From positions 5,073 to 69,072 of the forward strand of contig NZ_CABQJR010000010.1 in the NCBI RefSeq assembly GCF_902464545.1: a stretch of DNA of 64,000 nucleotides, in the 5' to 3' direction. Positions 45,101 to 52,325 of the stretch are shown piece after piece (within the stretch, counting starts at the first letter, position 1; every line of letters begins with the position of its first letter). A program made the position numbers and the translations under genes. This stretch comes from an uncultured Senegalimassilia sp. (GTDB lineage Bacteria > Actinomycetota > Coriobacteriia > Coriobacteriales > Eggerthellaceae). The notes beneath the pieces are model-generated. The model saw only the letters and a list, made by a program, of their open reading frames with translations. It did not search any database and was not told the origin of the DNA.

Positions 45101-46394
45101 TGACGCCGATGCCGCGAAGGCCGCCGATGCCGATGCTCAGGCCCCCGCGGATGCCGATAACGCTTCCGCTCAGGCCGCTGACGAGGGCAACAAGCCCGCG
45201 GCAGGCGACGAGCAGGGTGCGGGTGCCGTAGCGGCTCCCGATACCGACAACGGTACGGTTGACGAGGTCGCTCCCGGCAACCAGCCGGCCGATCAGCCGG
45301 CGAACCCGGAGCCCGAGTCCGGCAAGCCCCGTTCCCACGTGTTCACCTATAAGGTGACGGAGAGCGGTTCCGTGCCCGGCGTGATCAACGATGCCGCAGC
45401 GACCAAGACGGTCAGCTTCAAGGTGACCGACGACGGCAACGGCAAGCTGACGGTCGAGCGCCAGGGTGCCGCAGCTAACCCGGCGTTCTCCTTCACCAAC
45501 ACCTACACGGTGGAGCCCGCTAGCTCCAGCGTGACCGATCAGGTGACGGTGACCAAGACGCTGATGGGTCGCGACATGGTCGCCGGCGAGTTCGCGTTCG
45601 AGCTGCTCGAGGGCGAAGATGTGGTGGCGACCGGCGCTAACGCCGCCGACGGCAGCGTGACGCTGAGCGCGGTGAAGTACACGCAGCCCGGCACGCATCG
45701 CTACACGTTGCACGAGGTCGGGGGCGGCACCGTCGCCAACGGCGTGACCTACGACGGCGCGACGTACACCGTGGTCACCACGGTGAAGGACAACGGCGAC
45801 GGCACGCTCGGCGTGGCCCATGCGCTGGAAGGCGCGCGCGAGGCGACCTTCGCCAACGCCTACCAGGCAACGCCCACAACGGTGACCATCGGCGCCTCCA
45901 AGACGCTGGTGGGCAAGAACCTTGAGGACGGGCAGTTCACGTTCGTGCTGACCGCGGCCGACGGCACCGAGCTGAAGGCGAAGAACGCCGCCGACGGCAA
46001 GATCGCTTTCCCGGCGCTGACGTTCGACAAGCCCGGCACGTACGAGTTCGCGCTCACCGAGCTCGACGACGCGCAGGCGAACGTGACGTACGACAAGCAC
46101 GCGTACAAGGTGACCGTGACGGTCGTCGATGGCGGGCTCGGCCACCTGAACGCAACGGTGGCAGGCGATGCCGACGTGCTCGCGTTCACGAACACGTACG
46201 CCGAGCCTCCGGCACCCGTGCAGCCCACGCAGCCCGGCGGCAAGACCTTCGCGCCGAGCGGGCCTATCGGCAAGGCGCTGATGCAGACGGGCGACGACAA
46301 GCTTGCCCTGGTCCTGCCGCTTGCGGCAGTGGCTCTGGCGGGCGCGGCGTCCATCGCGGCGCTGGTCATCATGCGCCGTCGCGATAAGCGCTAG
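39168..46394 (+). CDS. giant cell-wall surface adhesin: VWA domain plus isopeptide-forming pilin-type repeats
   Basis: A 2,408-residue protein; the ATG at 39168 has AAGGAGG upstream (MKSTKRFKAALAAVLVLALS). A signal peptide with AFA cleavage is followed by a von Willebrand A domain with MIDAS motif DASGSM (about 121-126). From about residue 690 there are ten or so repeats of 110-240 residues, each opening with a K-x-L-T-G-R-D-type strand and closing with F-x-N-x-Y, the Lys and Asn of Spy0128/FctA-type intramolecular isopeptide bonds. One repeat holds an Ala/Asp-rich insertion of about 100 residues. The end has a sorting signal LMQTGD, a hydrophobic helix and RRRDKR. It is likely sortase-anchored and binds host or bacterial surfaces. 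Confidence 0.93.
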   Translation: MKSTKRFKAALAAVLVLALSPLFGGAAFAEDSSATTYSGNKTAVTDPSTIWDWQGLIENDTSSVGRIWTDKTVSDNEISKNGVTVSKENGADFLTALTALSSTSNLSDTATTPLDIVLVLDASGSMNDPMGSGDTTKRIVALQNAANSFIDEIAKQNATVKDAAKQHQVSIVKFAGDWTDKVGNDRYWSGRFEYNYSQVMKTLAPCTAATEQQFKDQVGAIRPAGATRADNGMSLATGVSSGRSDAKKIVVFFTDGTPTDYSEFEPKVASSAVGYAKDMKDAGAVVYSVGIFKDANPALDPVTGSASDENKFMHAVSSNYPSATYTEAGGKYNWHFGDRAKGPDGKDATFYKSAKNADELKRVFDDISKEISKGAGYPTETSEGYESRTGYITFDDQLGDYMQVTDLSKLVYDGTVYGCKSKTTEGNVDTYHFSGDVHSGLAAADLKDVVITVTRSDDDPAVGDKVQVKVPASLIPLRNFAIDLAKDTMSVSNTKPISVLYSSGVKPAALDLLENPDGAMKAYMEKNTDATGKVNFYANKWTGKKTGDAVATFEPAVGNSYYYFTQDAPIYTDEACTTPAKSVESGSTYYYKHDYYAMENGKPVAKTEHVSFPGDAAEQAEGVIAKDSAGACYFKSGAPRLTYINELHKVKTDNPTATAADVLNPKWSGTEQSAAQTQINAYLGNNGKLSMDVPGTLTVTKQLKLPVGYNAADFANDSFEFTIAMQDAVGKSFNAVVKDANGEQQGDKFVLVFGQDGQAEHSLKPGETLYVYGLSDGWGYKVSETPRDGFTAKAAGEEGKIAAGKTSAVTYTNTYAASGTLDGKTYLKGKKVLTGREWLETDKFTFVLKDADTSVEAPMPPTGTLGETRVEVTQPLGTPAGTEVPFNFQDISYSKPGTYTYEIWESEELSTLNSGVSASQTLYQVVVTVTDESHNGTLTVKSKMTKLFDDDGVKCEELIENDTASFVNEYDTSEVKWTPSGTKTYTDTTGENPLKPDMFHVIVCTNNAKAPLPEGEGVTRVDRGEWRGVLTTVEAGGSIAWPSAKYEHKDLNPETLDATFEYKIVEVVKVGDTWRAVKDVLADKTFNPAGMEYDQTVWTAKVTIKDVGGPLELSAEYYKDDSGTSITGSMFSFENSYKPGPAELKDDTAIHGTKKLTGRDMAEGETFGFKLSAADEATQKAIDAGTIVIPEGADEASVSGAKVDVETGFSFKGLTFSKPGTYSFAVQESKYCGKDLDAAGAATGGIVFDRHVHKVTVKVTDNHSGNLVAEVSYDNGPAKLENKYEQNAQFSGITVQKTLNGRDMAADEFSFSIHGVDKEGAVAATEAEDRLTVSDRSFTNAARADGVACDMAKMNGVTFTQADIGKTFAYEVREVVPAEGDRKPGVTYDESVHALEITVGMSSDADKHLTLTTKLDGEVVDPATNPVAFVNGYQATPTSYDTATAGLSKVLEGRDWIDSDNFTFELKALDGGPLPKDSAGNDVAYATVTKPNAESFGFGTIEFTSDMVKAEPDHKRTFTYEVREVVPADGHKLPGIQYDDNVATIKVTVSDDGSGMLKASAVAENTRFVNRYAAEIDYTAAGGLNVAKTLTGRDMAEGQFTIKVTPGDEASAYALSLPLEGAEIAMPAAADGVQAVKSALDEQHVVLRQSDVGKTYTYKVVEVVGEKVNGYTYDTTEYTVTVTVEDNPEKAALTVKTVVAGGPGGTKTYVYGADPSAAGTGPAVVPFANAYAASTDNPGGAAAQVTATKELTGRPLSADEFTFAVKYATGGDDLRTAKNAADGTVTFDGLHYTTEMLEGLVTDGNASKTSDQGVTSWTVSYLAYEKTDGLAGQGITAQTQPIPFKVTVVDNGDGSLTATANLDKGLKFENTYSTGDPVQVGMSGVKTLQTAPGLKPHSIEGKFTFEVTSDDAAAPMPERTTAENEADGSVDFGTIKFTLDDLNRALGVNDQAAAADADKAEADAAKAADQAAAPAQETDADAAKAADADAQAPADADNASAQAADEGNKPAAGDEQGAGAVAAPDTDNGTVDEVAPGNQPADQPANPEPESGKPRSHVFTYKVTESGSVPGVINDAAATKTVSFKVTDDGNGKLTVERQGAAANPAFSFTNTYTVEPASSSVTDQVTVTKTLMGRDMVAGEFAFELLEGEDVVATGANAADGSVTLSAVKYTQPGTHRYTLHEVGGGTVANGVTYDGATYTVVTTVKDNGDGTLGVAHALEGAREATFANAYQATPTTVTIGASKTLVGKNLEDGQFTFVLTAADGTELKAKNAADGKIAFPALTFDKPGTYEFALTELDDAQANVTYDKHAYKVTVTVVDGGLGHLNATVAGDADVLAFTNTYAEPPAPVQPTQPGGKTFAPSGPIGKALMQTGDDKLALVLPLAAVALAGAASIAALVIMRRRDKR

Positions 46395-46470
46395 CACGTC
46401 CGACTACGGCGAAGGTGGGATATAGGGAACCCGCCGTCGCACCTGCATAGGGCGGCGGCGGGATGCAAGA

Positions 46471-46500
46471 AAGAGGGCCGGGTTGATACCCGGCCCTCTT
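46471..46500. terminator. bidirectional terminator between adhesin and pxpA
   Basis: AAGAGGGCCGGGT (46471-46483) pairs perfectly with ACCCGGCCCTCTT (46488-46500) around TGAT. It lies between convergent genes and has A/T flanks on both sides. Confidence 0.88.
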
Positions 46501-46588
46501 CGCGTTTCGTTGCGTTGTGCGTTGTTGCTCGCTTGCGGCGCCGCCGTGCGCGGCCCGGCGCTCCGCGGCCTCGCGCGTGCCCCCGTTG

Positions 46589-47344
46589 CTACACGGGCTT
46601 CACCTCGACGCCGGCCTCGGTCAGCGCGGTGCGGATCTTGCCGGCGAACTCGAGCGCGTGCACGTTGTCGCCGTGGATGCAGATGGTGTCGGGCTTCACG
46701 GTGATCAGCTTGCCCGATGCCGACTCGATGGCGCCTTCCTTCACGGCGCGCACCACGCGCGCCACGGCGAAGTCCTCGTCGGTGATGACGGCGTCGGGGA
46801 GCTTGCGCGACACCAGCAGCCCCTCGTCGGTGTAGTTGCGGTCGGCGAAGAACTCCTGCGCGGTGCGGATGCCCTCCGCCTGGCCCGCGCGGATGAGCTC
46901 GCTGTTCGCCAGGCCCACCAGCACCAGGTCCAGGTTGGCGTCCTTCACGGCGGCGGCCACGGCACGGGCAAGCTCCGGGTCCACGGCGGCGCGGTTGTAC
47001 AGCTGGCCGTGCGGCTTCACATGGTGCATGCGCGCCCCGGTGGCGTGGCAGAAGGCCTGCAGCGCGCCGATCTGGTACAGGATGTAGTCGTAGGCCTCGT
47101 CGGGCGACATGGCGATGTCGCGGCGGCCGAAGCCCTGCAGGTCGGGGTAGCCCGGGTGCGCGCCCACGGCAACGCCCGCGTCGGCGGCGAGCTTGACGGT
47201 GCGGCGCATGACCGCCGGGTCGCCGGCGTGCATGCCGCACGCCACGTTGACGCTGGAAACCAGCGGGATGACCTGGTCGTCAAGCCCGAGCGTGTATCGC
47301 CCGAAGCTTTCTCCCAGGTCGGAGTTGAGATCGATGCTCGGCAT
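46589..47344 (-). CDS. pxpA: 5-oxoprolinase subunit PxpA (LamB/YcsF family)
   Basis: A 251-residue protein starting MPSIDLNSDLGESFG. The start at 47344 has GGAAG nine bases upstream and matches the family's N-terminus; the open frame continues upstream through a palindrome and is not coding. Motifs: SVNVACGMHAGDP, GAHPGYPDLQGFGRR, HVKPHGQLYN, and ICIHGDNVHA near the end. PxpA works with PxpB and PxpC to hydrolyse 5-oxoproline (pyroglutamate) to glutamate using ATP. It is the last gene of the minus-strand operon. Confidence 0.95.
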   Translation of the reverse strand: MPSIDLNSDLGESFGRYTLGLDDQVIPLVSSVNVACGMHAGDPAVMRRTVKLAADAGVAVGAHPGYPDLQGFGRRDIAMSPDEAYDYILYQIGALQAFCHATGARMHHVKPHGQLYNRAAVDPELARAVAAAVKDANLDLVLVGLANSELIRAGQAEGIRTAQEFFADRNYTDEGLLVSRKLPDAVITDEDFAVARVVRAVKEGAIESASGKLITVKPDTICIHGDNVHALEFAGKIRTALTEAGVEVKPV

Positions 47345-47374
47345 GTTCAACACTTCCATTTCCATATACATGAG

Positions 47375-47408
47375 CGTGCGCGGTTGCGGCATGCCGCAAC
47401 CGCGCACG
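47375..47408 (-). repeat. perfect 34-base palindrome between pxpA and the DUF1445 gene
   Basis: The left arm CGTGCGCGGTTGCGGCA (47375-47391) and its exact complement (47392-47408) meet without a spacer. In RNA it would form a very stable hairpin about 30 bases upstream of the pxpA start. Confidence 0.85.
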
Positions 47409-47468
47409 GCGTCGGTTCGGGTTGTTCGCCCTCGGACAAGCCTTAGGCGGGTCGGCGCGGTTGTCCTG

Positions 47469-48311
47469 CTAGCCCTTCAGGTCCACGTTCTTGGTGTCCG
47501 TGATCAGCATGTAGCCGGGGGCGTGCGTGATGGCGAACGGCGGCTTGCTGTTCATGACGATGGACTGCGGGGTGACGCCGCATGCCCAGAACACCGGCAC
47601 CTCGCCGGGGTTGATGTCCACCGGGTCGCCGAAGTCGGGCTTGGCGATGTCCTTGATGCCGATGACGGAGGGGTCGCCGATGTGCACGGGCGCGCCGTGC
47701 ACCTTCGGGATGGCGCCGGAGATCTGCACCGCTTTCACCACCTGGTCGTAGGGGATGGGGCGCATGCTGACCACCGTGTTGCCGCTCATGGAGCCGGCCG
47801 GTTCGCACGCCAGGTTGGTGAGGTACATGGACACGTTGCGGCCTTGCGTGTTGTGGCGCATCTCGATGCCCGCCTCGATCAGCTCGCTTTCGAAGCTGAA
47901 CGAGCAGCCGATGATGAACGCCACCAGGTCGTCGCGCCAGTAGTCCACCACGTCGTCGACCTCGTCCACCATGACGCCGTCCTTGTAGATGCGGTATCCG
48001 GGGAAGTCGGTGGCAACGTCGCAGTCCTTCGCGCAGATGTGCGTCATGCGCTCGCCAACCTCGGTGACCTCCAGGATGGGGCAGGGCTTGGGGTTGCGCT
48101 GCGCGAACAGCAGGAAATCATAGGCCTGCTCGCGCGGCAGGATGATCAGGTTCGCCTGCGCGTAACCCGGGCACAGGCCGCTCGTGGGGGCGGCGAACTT
48201 GCCTTCGCGGATCAGATGACGCGCCTCGGCGGGCGTGGCGCGGAGCATCTGCTCCCACACGTCGGCGTCGACGCCTTCGGGCTTTGCAGGTACCGGCATT
48301 TCGATTCCCAT
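47469..48311 (-). CDS. putative hydro-lyase, DUF1445 / D-glutamate cyclase family
   Basis: A 280-residue protein. Family blocks include TSGLCPGYAQANLIILP, FLLFAQRNPKPCPILEVTE, FIIGCSFSFESELIEAGI, and the C-terminal VFWACGVTPQSIVMNSKPPF with ITHAPGYMLITD. The mammalian homologue DGLUCY converts D-glutamate to 5-oxo-D-proline, and bacterial members cluster with pxp genes. In this operon it fits well: it would feed the oxoprolinase. AAAGGAAG precedes the ATG at 48311. It lies 21 bases after accC. Confidence 0.92.
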   Translation of the reverse strand: MGIEMPVPAKPEGVDADVWEQMLRATPAEARHLIREGKFAAPTSGLCPGYAQANLIILPREQAYDFLLFAQRNPKPCPILEVTEVGERMTHICAKDCDVATDFPGYRIYKDGVMVDEVDDVVDYWRDDLVAFIIGCSFSFESELIEAGIEMRHNTQGRNVSMYLTNLACEPAGSMSGNTVVSMRPIPYDQVVKAVQISGAIPKVHGAPVHIGDPSVIGIKDIAKPDFGDPVDINPGEVPVFWACGVTPQSIVMNSKPPFAITHAPGYMLITDTKNVDLKG

Positions 48312-48332
48312 AACGCTTCCTTTCTTCGATCC

Positions 48333-49688
48333 CTACACTTCGCCTGCAAGGAACTGCTCGATGAAGCCCGTGTCGGCCAGGCCGGCGCGGAACGTCTCGT
48401 TCTCCATGATGGCGTATTGGAAGTCAAGGTTGGTGTTCGCGCCCACGACCACCATCTCCTCGAGCGCGGTGCGCATCTTGGCGATGGCCTCGGTGCGGTT
48501 GCGGCCCTGCACGATGATTTTGGCGATCATGGAGTCGTAGTACGGCGAGATCTCGAAGCCGTCGTAGGCCGCGGTGTCCACGCGCACGCCGTTGCCGCCG
48601 GGCAGGTGCATCTGCGAGATGGTGCCGGGGCTGGGCATGAAGTTCTTCTCGGGCGTTTCGGCGTTGATGCGGCATTCGATGGCGTGCCCGCGCAACACGA
48701 TGTCGTCCTGGGAAAACGACAGCGGCTCGCCGGCCGCCACGCGGATCATCTCGCCCACCAGGTCGGTGTGCGTGACCATCTCGGTGACGCAGTGCTCCAC
48801 CTGGATGCGCGTGTTCATCTCCATGAAGTAGTAGTTGCGCTCGGCGTCCATGAGGAACTCGATGGTGCCGGCGGACGTGTAGCCCACGGCGCGCGCGGCC
48901 TTCACGGCGTCGTCCATCATGCGGCGGCGCAGGCCCTCGTCGGCGTCCAGCAGCGGGCTGGGGCTTTCCTCGATCATCTTCTGGTGGTTGCGCTGCACGC
49001 TACAGTCGCGCTCGCCTAAGGCCACCACGTTGCCGTGGTTGTCGGCGATGATCTGCACCTCCACGTGGCGCGGGTTCTGCACGGCGCGCTCCAGGTACAT
49101 GGTGTTGTCGCCGAAGGCGTTGACGCTTTCGCGCTGGGCGATGTTGAACATGTCGGCGAAGTCCTCTTCGCTCTCCGACACGCGCATGCCCTTGCCGCCG
49201 CCGCCCGACGACGCCTTGATCATGATGGGCCAGCCGATGGTGCGGGCCTGCTCAAGGGCCACGTCCACGTCGTGGATGCCCTTCTTCGTGCCGGGCACCA
49301 CGGGCACGCCGGCGTCCATCATGGTGCGGCGGGCCTGGCTTTTGTTGCCCATGCGGTCGATGACCTCGGGCGTGGGGCCGATGAACACGATGTCGTTGTC
49401 GCGGCACAGCTTGGCGAACGTGGAGTTCTCGGACAGGAAGCCGTAGCCGGGATGGATGGCGTCGGCGCCCGTGCCCTGGGCCGCGGCCAGGATGGCGGTG
49501 GTGTTCAGGTACGAATCGCGCGCCGGCGCGGGGCCGATGCACACGGCCTCGTCGGCCAGGTAGGTGTGCAGCGCGTGGCGGTCGGCCGTGGAGTACACGG
49601 CAACCGTCTTGATGCCCATGGCGCGGCATGCGCGGATGATGCGCACGGCTATCTCGCCGCGGTTGGCTATGAGGATCTTGTTGAACAT
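48333..49688 (-). CDS. accC: biotin carboxylase (AccC-like) within the oxoprolinase operon
   Basis: A 451-residue ATP-grasp enzyme with MFNKILIANRGEIAVRIIRA, HPGYGFLSEN, the ATP loop KASSGGGGKGMR, FMEMNTRIQVEH and a complete C-terminal domain. It carboxylates biotin on BCCP with ATP and bicarbonate. Here its partner carrier follows upstream (accB) and the operon also holds pxpB/pxpC, whose product is annotated in other genomes as a biotin-dependent carboxyltransferase. So the pair may serve fatty acid synthesis or a dedicated step linked to oxoproline. No accA/accD is nearby. Confidence 0.95.
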   Translation of the reverse strand: MFNKILIANRGEIAVRIIRACRAMGIKTVAVYSTADRHALHTYLADEAVCIGPAPARDSYLNTTAILAAAQGTGADAIHPGYGFLSENSTFAKLCRDNDIVFIGPTPEVIDRMGNKSQARRTMMDAGVPVVPGTKKGIHDVDVALEQARTIGWPIMIKASSGGGGKGMRVSESEEDFADMFNIAQRESVNAFGDNTMYLERAVQNPRHVEVQIIADNHGNVVALGERDCSVQRNHQKMIEESPSPLLDADEGLRRRMMDDAVKAARAVGYTSAGTIEFLMDAERNYYFMEMNTRIQVEHCVTEMVTHTDLVGEMIRVAAGEPLSFSQDDIVLRGHAIECRINAETPEKNFMPSPGTISQMHLPGGNGVRVDTAAYDGFEISPYYDSMIAKIIVQGRNRTEAIAKMRTALEEMVVVGANTNLDFQYAIMENETFRAGLADTGFIEQFLAGEV

Positions 49689-49703
49689 GGGGCTCGCCTG
49701 CCC

Positions 49704-50234
49704 TTACGCGTTCGCGCTGGTGGAGATGCGGAACAGCGGCTGGTCGTATTCGACCTGCGTGCCGTTGGCTGCCAGCACCTCGGTGATGATGCCCGGCGCG
49801 GGGGCCGTGATCTCGTTCATCATCTTCATGGCCTCCACGATGGCCAGCGTCTGGCCGGTCAGCACCTCCTGGCCCACCTTCACGAACGGGTCCTCGTCGG
49901 GGCTGGGGCCGGCGTAGAACGTGCCCACCATGGGGCTGCGGACCACGCTGGCATCGTCGTCGCCGGCCACGGGCGCGCTTGCAGCGCCGGCCACCACGCC
50001 GGTGGCGTCCTCGCGGGCGTTGAGCAGCTGGCCGACGCGCTCGGCCATGAGGGGCAGGGCGGCGCCGGACAGCGCGCCGGCGGCGGGCTTGCGCTCGAGC
50101 TCGATCTCCACCTGGCCGTCCTTGAAGCGCAGGGCCGTCAGGTCGCCCTCGTCCATGATGCTGAGAAGGTCGAGGATGTTCTCGCGGCGCTGCTTCGTGG
50201 CGTCGGCGGTGCCGTTGGTTTCGTTCGTGGTCAT
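49704..50234 (-). CDS. accB: biotin carboxyl carrier protein
   Basis: A 176-residue protein with the biotinyl motif EAMKM (Lys137) and the typical BCCP C-terminal barrel (SPMVGTFYAGPSPDEDPFVKVG ... ITAPAPGIITEVL). The N-terminal region has the helix ENILDLLSIMDEGDLTALRF and an Ala-rich linker. It carries carboxybiotin between the carboxylase and a carboxyltransferase. It lies 15 bases upstream of accC and nine bases after pxpC. Confidence 0.95.
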   Translation of the reverse strand: MTTNETNGTADATKQRRENILDLLSIMDEGDLTALRFKDGQVEIELERKPAAGALSGAALPLMAERVGQLLNAREDATGVVAGAASAPVAGDDDASVVRSPMVGTFYAGPSPDEDPFVKVGQEVLTGQTLAIVEAMKMMNEITAPAPGIITEVLAANGTQVEYDQPLFRISTSANA

Positions 50235-50243
50235 GGGGTGCTC

Positions 50244-51377
50244 CTATCGGTTCGACTCGCTTGCGGGCTGCTCTGCGGGCTGCAAGCGTTGTTGCTCGGT
50301 TTTGCTCAGTTCGATCCACAGCTTCTGGCTGCCGGACGCGTGCGCGCGGGCCTGCGCTTCAAGGATGGGCGTCAGCCTTCGCGCCGTCCTTCGCGGCGAT
50401 ATGCCGCCGTAGCAGGGGCGCTTGACCATCTTGGCGAGCGCATCCATGCGGCGCGCCTCCTGGCGGTACAGGTCCTGCGCCTGCTGGATGGTGACGGGGG
50501 CGAAGCGGATGACGCGGCCCGGCGTGCACTGCACCAGCTTGGGCAGGTCGACGCTGCAGACGGTGCCGATCTTGGCGTAGCCGCCGGTGGTCTGGCGGTC
50601 TGAGAGCATGATGATGGGGCGGCCGTCGGCGGGGATCTGCACGGCGCCCAGCGCGATGCCGTCCGAGATGATGTCGCTGCCGTTCGCCGTCTCGATCTCC
50701 GGGCCGTCCAGGCGGAATCCCATGCGGTCGCATCGGCTGGTGGTGGTGTAGGACTGGCCGTAGAAGGTGTCCACGCCGTCTTGCGTGAACATGTCCTCCT
50801 GCGGGCCGGGCACCACGCGCAGCGTGATCTCGGGGTCGTCGAAGCCGTAGAAATCGTCGTCACGGTCGACGGTGTGCGAGCCCAGGTTGGGGATGAAGTC
50901 GATGTTGCGCGCGCAAAACGGCAGGTAGTCGCCGGTGATGAGCGCGCGGCCCTTCCATCCGCCGATGCCGCACTTCAGGTTGGTGGAACGGCTGCCCATG
51001 ACCTCGGGCGCGTTGATGGAGCCGCCTGCGATGGCCAGGTAGCCGTACATGCCCGTCTTCGGGGCGCCGAAGGCCAGCACGCTGCCGCGGTGCACGGCCA
51101 GCGCGGTGTACATGGGCGCGGGGCGGCCGTCGAGCGTGGGACGGAAATCGCCGCCGGTGATGGCGACGTAGGTGCTGGTGGTGAAGCGAAGCGTCGGCCC
51201 GGCCAGGCAGAACTCCAGGACCGGGGCGTCGGGGTCGTTGTCGACCAGCAGGTTGGCCGTGTGCAGCGCGCGGGTGTCCATGACGCCCGACGGGCTGAAG
51301 CCGCTGCCCAGGAAACCGGTGCGGCCTCGGTCCTGCACGGTGGTCAGGATGCCGGGTTTGATGGCGGTGACTCCCAT
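50244..51377 (-). CDS. pxpC: 5-oxoprolinase subunit PxpC (biotin-dependent carboxyltransferase / KipA family)
   Basis: A 377-residue protein of the AHS2/KipA family: ILTTVQDRGRTGFLGSGFSP, GVMDTRALHTANLLVDN, EFCLAGPTLRF, ITGGDFRPTLDG, and later MLSDRQTTGGYAKIGTV. With PxpB it forms the ATP-using part of 5-oxoprolinase. The gene starts one base after the pxpB stop (TAG-C-ATG), so the two are coupled. The close placement of accB/accC next to it recurs in other bacteria and hints at a functional link to carboxybiotin. Confidence 0.95.
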   Translation of the reverse strand: MGVTAIKPGILTTVQDRGRTGFLGSGFSPSGVMDTRALHTANLLVDNDPDAPVLEFCLAGPTLRFTTSTYVAITGGDFRPTLDGRPAPMYTALAVHRGSVLAFGAPKTGMYGYLAIAGGSINAPEVMGSRSTNLKCGIGGWKGRALITGDYLPFCARNIDFIPNLGSHTVDRDDDFYGFDDPEITLRVVPGPQEDMFTQDGVDTFYGQSYTTTSRCDRMGFRLDGPEIETANGSDIISDGIALGAVQIPADGRPIIMLSDRQTTGGYAKIGTVCSVDLPKLVQCTPGRVIRFAPVTIQQAQDLYRQEARRMDALAKMVKRPCYGGISPRRTARRLTPILEAQARAHASGSQKLWIELSKTEQQRLQPAEQPASESNR

Positions 51378-51378
51378 G

Positions 51379-52107
51379 CTAGGCCTCCTCTACGATAACG
51401 TCGCACTCATAGCCGCCTGCGGCGATCTGCGCCTCGATGGCGTCGTACTGCTTCTGCGTGATGGGCTGGAAGCGAAGGTACTCGCCTGCGCGGTACAGGA
51501 TGGGCTGGGCGCGCTCGGGGTCGTACGGGCGCACGGGGCTGCGGCCGATGATCTGCCAGCCTCCGGGGCTTGCCAGCGGGTAGATGCCCGTCTGCGCGCC
51601 GCCGATGCCCACGCTGCCCGCAGGGATCTCGGTGCGGGGGACGGAAAGGCGCGGCGTGTGCAGCCGCGGGTCCAGGCCGCCCAGGTAGGCGAAGCCGGGC
51701 AGGAAGCCCAGCATGTCGATGAGGTAGTCGTGCGCGCTGTGCAGGTTGATAACGTCCTGCTCGGACATGCCGGCATGGTGCGCCACCGTGGGCAGGTCGG
51801 GGCCGAACTCCCCGCCGTAGCAGACGGGGATGACCACGATGCGCTTCACGCCCGTCTCGGCGGCGGCCAGGTTGCGCAGCTTGCCCTGCACGCGCTGGCA
51901 CAGCTCGTCGTAGCCGATGACGCACGGGTCGTAGGTGACCATGAGCGAGCAGAACGTGGGCACCAGCTCGGTGACCCCGGGGATGGGGTCGTCGGTGAGC
52001 GTCTGCGCCGCAACGCGGATCATGCCGCTGGTTTGCGGCGATATGGTTTTGGCGAACTCCAAGTTGATAGCGGAGTCGCCAGCGATGGTGATGTTGAATC
52101 CAGCCAC
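51379..52107 (-). CDS. pxpB: 5-oxoprolinase subunit PxpB (KipI family)
   Basis: A 242-residue AHS1/KipI-family protein: ITIAGDSAINLEFAKTI, the core IPVCYGGEFGPDLPTVA, FLPGFAYLGGLDPRLHTPR, and GSVGIGGAQTGIYPLASPGG. It pairs with PxpC. It is the first gene of the six-gene minus-strand operon pxpB-pxpC-accB-accC-DUF1445-pxpA, which together converts D-glutamate or 5-oxoproline towards L-glutamate. Confidence 0.95.
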   Translation of the reverse strand: MAGFNITIAGDSAINLEFAKTISPQTSGMIRVAAQTLTDDPIPGVTELVPTFCSLMVTYDPCVIGYDELCQRVQGKLRNLAAAETGVKRIVVIPVCYGGEFGPDLPTVAHHAGMSEQDVINLHSAHDYLIDMLGFLPGFAYLGGLDPRLHTPRLSVPRTEIPAGSVGIGGAQTGIYPLASPGGWQIIGRSPVRPYDPERAQPILYRAGEYLRFQPITQKQYDAIEAQIAAGGYECDVIVEEA

Positions 52108-52199
52108 TGTTCCCCTATGCTTTCGGATTGCGTACCTGCCTATGGTAGATGATGTTTCCCCTCATGCTAAGGCAATTAGCCGCAAAAAGGCATTTTGGT

Positions 52200-52207
52200 A
52201 ATATACT
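52200..52207. promoter_or_regulatory. overlapping divergent -10 candidates (pxp operon and permease)
   Basis: On the minus strand TATATT (complement of 52200-52205) and on the plus strand TATACT (52202-52207) overlap in the only AT-rich part of the 218-base divergent gap. -35 boxes are not clear. Confidence 0.35.
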
Positions 52208-52325
52208 TGCAACCTATTTCATGGATAACGATGAAGCCGCGGCTAGGCGGCAAAAGGCGCGGCTGAGCAGGTGGGTATTCCGGTTCGCGGGGCCTATTGC
52301 AAGATAACGGGAGCGAGGGTCTCTG

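Noticed and set aside
43410..46397. Open frame of 995 codons on the strand opposite the adhesin
   Set aside because: It mirrors the codon pattern of the adhesin repeats, has no ribosome-binding site and encodes His/Arg/Val-rich sequence without domains. The same holds for the long frames opposite groEL (9019-10170) and accC (47193-50603).
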